From assembly GCF_001045465.1 (NCBI RefSeq), contig NZ_LFND01000006.1, forward strand, positions 186,001 through 250,000: a stretch of DNA of 64,000 nt. The letters are read 5' to 3'. The stretch's first letter is position 1. Each line of letters opens with the position of its first letter. This stretch comes from Chryseobacterium angstadtii (lineage in GTDB: Bacteria > Bacteroidota > Bacteroidia > Flavobacteriales > Weeksellaceae). The notes beneath the pieces were generated by a model. The model was not told the origin of the DNA. It saw nothing but the letters and a program-made list of their open reading frames with translations, and searched no databases. The position numbers and the translations under genes are program-made. Positions 59,768 to 64,000 of this stretch are shown here, piece after piece.

Positions 59768-62473
59768 ATGACAGGAATAATAACAGGTACCCGGAATCCA
59801 TTTGCTGGAACCAAAAATTATTATGAAATTAATGCTTTTCATATTCTTGGAAGCTTTAACAGCAGTTATGAATGGCATCTTTTCAAAAAGCGGAAAAACA
59901 ACACCTGGAAAGATATTACAGAAACTCCCAAAAAAGGGAAAAAGGTTTCATACCAATTCGGTGAAATCGCAATCGGTATTGAGTTTGAAATAAAAGTATA
60001 TGAAATTCAGCAAGGTCTTCTTACCGAAACTCCTACATCCAAAAAACTTATTGGAACTCTTGTACTGATTCCAGCACCAGGAAAAGTATCCAAGATTGAT
60101 AAAGTTGTGCTTTTCAACAGAAATGCAAAAAATATCAATAAGGCAAGTTACCGGGATACATTAACTGCCCAAGCTCACTGTATTGCTATGTTTGGCAAAG
60201 AAATAGAGTTTCAGCTTTGGGAAGATGATGCGGAAGGAAAAGGTCATGATCCTATCATCAACAAAAATAATCATCACAATAAAATTTATAAAGCCAGAGT
60301 TAATGAAAAAGGGATTGCAGAAGTAAAAATCCCCTTGATGTCCGATGAAAAGATTTTCAGAAAGATGGCCAATAGATTTCTTATGAAAGGTGATCAGAAT
60401 GAGGGAGCGAATCACGAATATTATATCACTGCGAGTTATTCAGGAAAAATACAGGAAGCCAGCCAGGTGAACGTAGATGTTTTAAACCCTGATTATAAAA
60501 AAGAAAAAACTCAAACAAAGCCTCGTCAAAAACCGCAAGACGATACTCCAAAATTTCCTGCAGGATCAGGAGGAATGATAAAACAACCCGATTCAAAAGG
60601 TACTATTTTAGATGCTGTTTTCATCGATGATTCCGGGAAGGAATTGTCAAAAGTTGCTGTAGGAGACAAAGTACGGGTAAGAATTCATTCCAAGAACATG
60701 GTTGGAAAACATATCCAATATATCATTTGGGAATACGATACAGGTTTTCACGATGAAATCTACCGAAGCGGAAATATCAAGATTCCGGCAGACGTATGCG
60801 ACACAACCTCAGGATTTATCATTACTAAGGGGGTTTTTGACAAAGGAACAGATCTTTCCATTGGAGATCGGGATTCTGAACAACAGAATTATTTTATTGA
60901 AATTATCTCAATAGATCTTTTAGCAGAATCCAAAAAATTCGGTGTAGATTCGGAAGGATTGATGGAAGTGGAGAATGTGAAGAGTCCGGCGATGGTGAAA
61001 GGGGAAGTGGAACTGGAGAAAAAGGCAACTAAATGTATATGTGAGGAACAGTATAAAGATTTGGTTTGGGGAGGAAAAGTAAGTTGCGAATTTAGAAAGA
61101 AAGTAGTGCAAATGGCAAAGAACTTAGAGTTGCCTCAAACAAATTATGAAGGAGCAAATTGGTTAATGACGATTATGGCTTTAGAATCTGCATATTCATT
61201 CAGTCCCAAATGTGGAACTTTTGGAAAAAAACCAGATGAAAGTAGTAAATATAAATATATCGGACTAATCCAATTTGGAAAAGCTGCAGCAGAGGAAATT
61301 GGAACAACAAGAACTCATTTAATGTCATTAAGTGCAGAGCAACAATTAGATTACGTTGAAAAACATTTTAAAAAGAAACAATATAAAAACCTATTAAAAA
61401 ATAGAACAGCACTTTACTTGGCCGTAAACTATCCAAACTCAACAGCTCATGCTTCTGAAAAAAATTATGTTGTTTATGATAGCACAAAAGATGCATATGA
61501 TGACAACTCAATGTTTAAAAGAGAGACACACGAGTTTTGGATTGATAAAACTGGTAAAAAAAAATATTATGAAGGCAAAGAAGGAAAGTCTTATGTTTGG
61601 GAATTTGAAGAAGCATTGAAAGAAGTAGAAGAATTAGGGAAGTCTAATAAAACAAAGACTTTCACATGTGGAAACGATAGTATAAAAAATGACGATACCA
61701 ATTCAAAAGATATTGTTACTTATCATATATATCACGACAACAAAATTGAGAAACATGTTCCAAAAAAAATAAAAAAAGGAAATGAGACTAAATACAAATA
61801 TGTTTATCATGATTCAAAAGGGAATGAGCATGAAATAGCTATTGCTGATTGGCATACAACTAAAGAAAAGGGAGTTGGACAAGTTTATAAAACTAAACCA
61901 ACTCATGCAACGATTATTTCTGATCAAAATGTTTCAGAAGGCAATACATCTAGGCGTATAAAATATGAAAACGGAGACATTGCAGAATATGGAATCCACC
62001 CTAAAAAAGGAATTATTTGGTTGTTATATAAAGCAGGAAAAAATAATATTGAATTAATTAAAATGCCAGATGGCTTAAATTATAAAAAAAATGAAGTTTG
62101 TATTGCTTATAGCTTTTCAAAAACTCAAAGAAGGTATACAGGAGCAGATTCTTTTGCTGGATTTATTGGATATTTAGCCAAATCTGGGTACAAACTAACC
62201 ACAACGGGTAGTTGTTTTTCTGAAGGATCAAGCTTTCCAAGTCAGGAACATTGCAATGGAAGAAGTGTAGATACACTTTATTTAGGTGCTATTGAACAGG
62301 ATCAAAAAGTAATAGACAATGCAATATTTTTCCATTTTACAGAAGTTTTAAAAGGCGTAAATACTTATTGTCAAAAGTTAAAAAGGGCAGGTAATGGAGG
62401 CGCTCTTCATAATAGTCATTTACATTCTGGAAATTTTAATAGTCGTATTATAAAAATAATTAAAGAAAAATGA
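59768..62473 (+). CDS. Predicted peptidoglycan-degrading secreted effector (lysozyme-like plus LAS-type peptidase)
   Basis: 901 residues without signal peptide. Residues 1-240 and 270-400 look like two beta-sandwich modules of the kind preceding Bacteroidota T6SS effectors. A junction near 400-425 (VENVKSPAMVKGEVELEKKA) leads to the toxic part. Residues about 425-560 resemble a lysozyme-like transglycosylase: NWLMTIMALES with E473 as candidate acid, then YIGLIQFGKAA. Residues about 650-770 form a beta-rich connector. The C-terminal part holds S825-Q-E-H828-x-x-G831-R-S-V-D835 and H884-L-H886, the zinc and catalytic motif set of LAS (M15/M74-like) peptidases. Both could cut cell wall. The toxin half is more AT-rich than the N-half. 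It overlaps the next gene by 4 bases. Confidence 0.75.
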   Translation: MTGIITGTRNPFAGTKNYYEINAFHILGSFNSSYEWHLFKKRKNNTWKDITETPKKGKKVSYQFGEIAIGIEFEIKVYEIQQGLLTETPTSKKLIGTLVLIPAPGKVSKIDKVVLFNRNAKNINKASYRDTLTAQAHCIAMFGKEIEFQLWEDDAEGKGHDPIINKNNHHNKIYKARVNEKGIAEVKIPLMSDEKIFRKMANRFLMKGDQNEGANHEYYITASYSGKIQEASQVNVDVLNPDYKKEKTQTKPRQKPQDDTPKFPAGSGGMIKQPDSKGTILDAVFIDDSGKELSKVAVGDKVRVRIHSKNMVGKHIQYIIWEYDTGFHDEIYRSGNIKIPADVCDTTSGFIITKGVFDKGTDLSIGDRDSEQQNYFIEIISIDLLAESKKFGVDSEGLMEVENVKSPAMVKGEVELEKKATKCICEEQYKDLVWGGKVSCEFRKKVVQMAKNLELPQTNYEGANWLMTIMALESAYSFSPKCGTFGKKPDESSKYKYIGLIQFGKAAAEEIGTTRTHLMSLSAEQQLDYVEKHFKKKQYKNLLKNRTALYLAVNYPNSTAHASEKNYVVYDSTKDAYDDNSMFKRETHEFWIDKTGKKKYYEGKEGKSYVWEFEEALKEVEELGKSNKTKTFTCGNDSIKNDDTNSKDIVTYHIYHDNKIEKHVPKKIKKGNETKYKYVYHDSKGNEHEIAIADWHTTKEKGVGQVYKTKPTHATIISDQNVSEGNTSRRIKYENGDIAEYGIHPKKGIIWLLYKAGKNNIELIKMPDGLNYKKNEVCIAYSFSKTQRRYTGADSFAGFIGYLAKSGYKLTTTGSCFSEGSSFPSQEHCNGRSVDTLYLGAIEQDQKVIDNAIFFHFTEVLKGVNTYCQKLKRAGNGGALHNSHLHSGNFNSRIIKIIKEK

Positions 62474-63420
62474 AAAACCTAGTTATTTTATTATCATTCA
62501 TAAGCATATTTTCTTGCAAAAAAGCACAAGAGAACGTTTCAAAACCACCTTTTCCCCAAGAAACTTCCATTGATAAAAATTGGAGCGGTGATGTATTAAT
62601 TTCAGATTTGAATTTTGTAAGCTCTATCAACTCAACTTGTAAATTAAATACTACTTTTTTTAATAGATCAGAAAAGCAAGTTGAACATGATGATGCAAAA
62701 TGTGTTTTATCTAAAATTAAATTTGATTACGATAAATTAAATTCTATAAATAAAAAAAATATCATTGGAAAATTGAATTCTAATACAGAATTATTCATTA
62801 AAAATTCAGTTGATAAAAACAATAATGCAGATTTAAGCTACCAAACAACATTGTATATAGAAAAAAATAAAACTATAACTGATTCAATTGTCATTTATCA
62901 ATCTTTTAATTATTCAGAAGCATTAATCGTAAAAACAAAGTATTATTATCTTGATAAAAATGAAATTTATTTACTAGATGTCACAGAAGATGAATCCGGA
63001 GCAAATGTTGAAAAATGGGAGCATTATAAAATAAATTTTTCTGGCAGCGTATCTTTAATAAAACAAAATTTTTTTTTGAAAGATAATAATGTTACGAAAA
63101 CCAATATTGATCTTTGGAAAGGAGTATATCATTTTGAAGCATCAAACAGAGACGAGGCAAAAACCATTTTTGATATAATGATAAATTCATTGGAGGATAT
63201 TTCCTTAGCAGTCACTGAAGAAGGAAAAAAAAATAATTATTCTAAATTACACGCCGAAGAAGTTAATAATGGAAAAATTAAAATAAATTACGATAGTTCT
63301 TCTGGAGATATGGGGACTATTTATATTGAAAGATCTGACAACAATTACTTTATTTCGGGAAACCCAATATACTTTATCAATCCTGGGACTGATGAAATGC
63401 CTCTGCACAAATTGAAATAA
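62470..63420 (+). CDS. Lipoprotein, candidate immunity protein
   Basis: 316 residues. Lipoprotein signal (about 1-17, IFSC) without the K-D-D surface-export signal (the residues after Cys are K-K-A), so it should stay in the periplasm. Start codon overlaps the effector stop by ATGA. No known domain; the body is beta-rich, low in Cys. A periplasmic lipoprotein encoded right after a cell-wall-cutting effector is the standard setting for an immunity protein. Very AT-rich, like the toxin half. Function is inferred from context alone. Confidence 0.6.
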   Translation: MKNLVILLSFISIFSCKKAQENVSKPPFPQETSIDKNWSGDVLISDLNFVSSINSTCKLNTTFFNRSEKQVEHDDAKCVLSKIKFDYDKLNSINKKNIIGKLNSNTELFIKNSVDKNNNADLSYQTTLYIEKNKTITDSIVIYQSFNYSEALIVKTKYYYLDKNEIYLLDVTEDESGANVEKWEHYKINFSGSVSLIKQNFFLKDNNVTKTNIDLWKGVYHFEASNRDEAKTIFDIMINSLEDISLAVTEEGKKNNYSKLHAEEVNNGKIKINYDSSSGDMGTIYIERSDNNYFISGNPIYFINPGTDEMPLHKLK

Positions 63421-63536
63421 TATTTAAAAATTCTTCTTTATTGATAATGATGTAAAAAGAGCCTCTTTTATTTCAAGCTTTTACTGTAAAAAATTGAATA
63501 GTCACTGAAATTAATATATCAAACATTTTATTCTAA

Positions 63537-63980
63537 ATGAAAGCAATAGTTCTCATACTATTAACAATAACCATACAAAGCTGTAATGGTCAGGAAAATA
63601 AAAAAACTGAACATACCAATAAAACAAAAACACAAGAAAAAAAGATATTAAAAACAAGCTCAGATAATACTTCATCAATTAACTTTTTTGATGATAAATA
63701 TAAAAACAATGGTTATTATATTCCCGATAATTTAAATGGAGAAATATACCCTATGTATTCTTACATGGATGAGGATATCGGAGCATTTTCCGTTAATTAT
63801 ATAGGTAAAACACAAGAAGAACAAGATTTTTGGAGTGTTTATAATCATAATGGATTTTTTAAAGACAAAAAAATTGAAAATATTTCTTCTAATTTAATAC
63901 AGGGAAGTTTAAAGTCTAGAGTTAAGAATTATTACATCATTGCAGATTATTTAGAAAAAAAAATACATTCAGAATTTTGA
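63537..63980 (+). CDS. Small lipoprotein, possible second immunity protein
   Basis: 147 residues. Signal peptide ending TIQSC17, then NGQENKKTEHTNK, a Lys/Thr-rich linker without export signal. The body (NNGYYIPDNLNGEIYPMYSY, ISSNLIQGSLKSR) is not recognised. Also AT-rich. Separated by 116 bases from the preceding lipoprotein. It ends in a stop codon just inside the window. It may guard against the other enzymatic half of the effector, or be unrelated. Confidence 0.5.
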   Translation: MKAIVLILLTITIQSCNGQENKKTEHTNKTKTQEKKILKTSSDNTSSINFFDDKYKNNGYYIPDNLNGEIYPMYSYMDEDIGAFSVNYIGKTQEEQDFWSVYNHNGFFKDKKIENISSNLIQGSLKSRVKNYYIIADYLEKKIHSEF

Positions 63981-64000
63981 TAAAATATCTGGAGAATTTG

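Overview
The window looks like chromosomal DNA of a Flavobacteriia member, most likely Chryseobacterium or a close Weeksellaceae relative. The reasons are the AT-rich base composition, several matches to the Bacteroidota -7 promoter box TAnnTTTG, a C-terminal T9SS sorting domain, many SusC-free Bacteroidota families (DUF1599, BT_3928-type, DUF5686, DUF808), and DnaJ and DnaG variants that lack zinc ligands. No rRNA, tRNA, IS transposase or CRISPR array was seen.

Layout. 1-1.7 kb: grpE (cut by the left edge) and dnaJ. 1.8-17.6 kb: mixed housekeeping and accessory genes: DUF808 protein, serine hydrolase, lipoprotein esterase, DedA, prfB, FAD oxidoreductase, an IF2N-AAA ATPase, an alpha/beta hydrolase, an ABC export pair behind a palindromic operator, two tandem paralogs of unknown function, and an ECF sigma/anti-sigma unit followed by an RclC-like DUF417 gene and msrAB. 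18.2-30 kb: alaS, a PhoX-like lipoprotein, a di-haem peroxidase, a DUF5686 outer-membrane protein, an M28 peptidase, and three copies of a ~330-bp structured intergenic repeat. 30-37.5 kb: the ilvE-D-B-N-C-A operon on the minus strand. 37.5-44.3 kb: folP, DUF1599, a MauE/DoxX-like protein, a TerB-like protein, oligopeptidase B, tpiA. 44.5-57.7 kb: phytase-like lipoprotein, a cobalamin riboswitch with a T9SS-exported protein, clpP, dnaG, tsaE, ald, a LytS/LytTR two-component pair and a Kef-type antiporter. 57.9-64 kb: a LysM protein, a LysM/PAAR-like (DUF4280) protein, a 901-residue predicted peptidoglycan-degrading effector and two lipoproteins, the first overlapping the effector gene: a type VI-secretion-like effector-immunity island.

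Most notable points. (1) Upstream of ilvE there are two consecutive transcription attenuators. Each has a short leader peptide rich in Ile/Val/Leu codons (27 and 18 residues), a terminator hairpin, and a complementary antiterminator segment lying at the end of the leader ORF. (2) The 901-residue effector pairs a lysozyme-like domain with a LAS-type metallopeptidase motif set, and is followed by a lipoprotein that could be its immunity protein. (3) A cobalamin riboswitch controls a lone secreted repeat protein. (4) An ECF sigma factor with a HxxxCxxC anti-sigma factor sits with a DUF417 (RclC-type) protein and MsrAB, suggesting a reactive-chlorine or methionine-oxidation response. (5) At least two families of intergenic repeats recur, one of which has supplied the start codon and N-terminus of folP.

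Limits: all calls come from reading sequence and remembered family features. No search, folding or alignment program was run.
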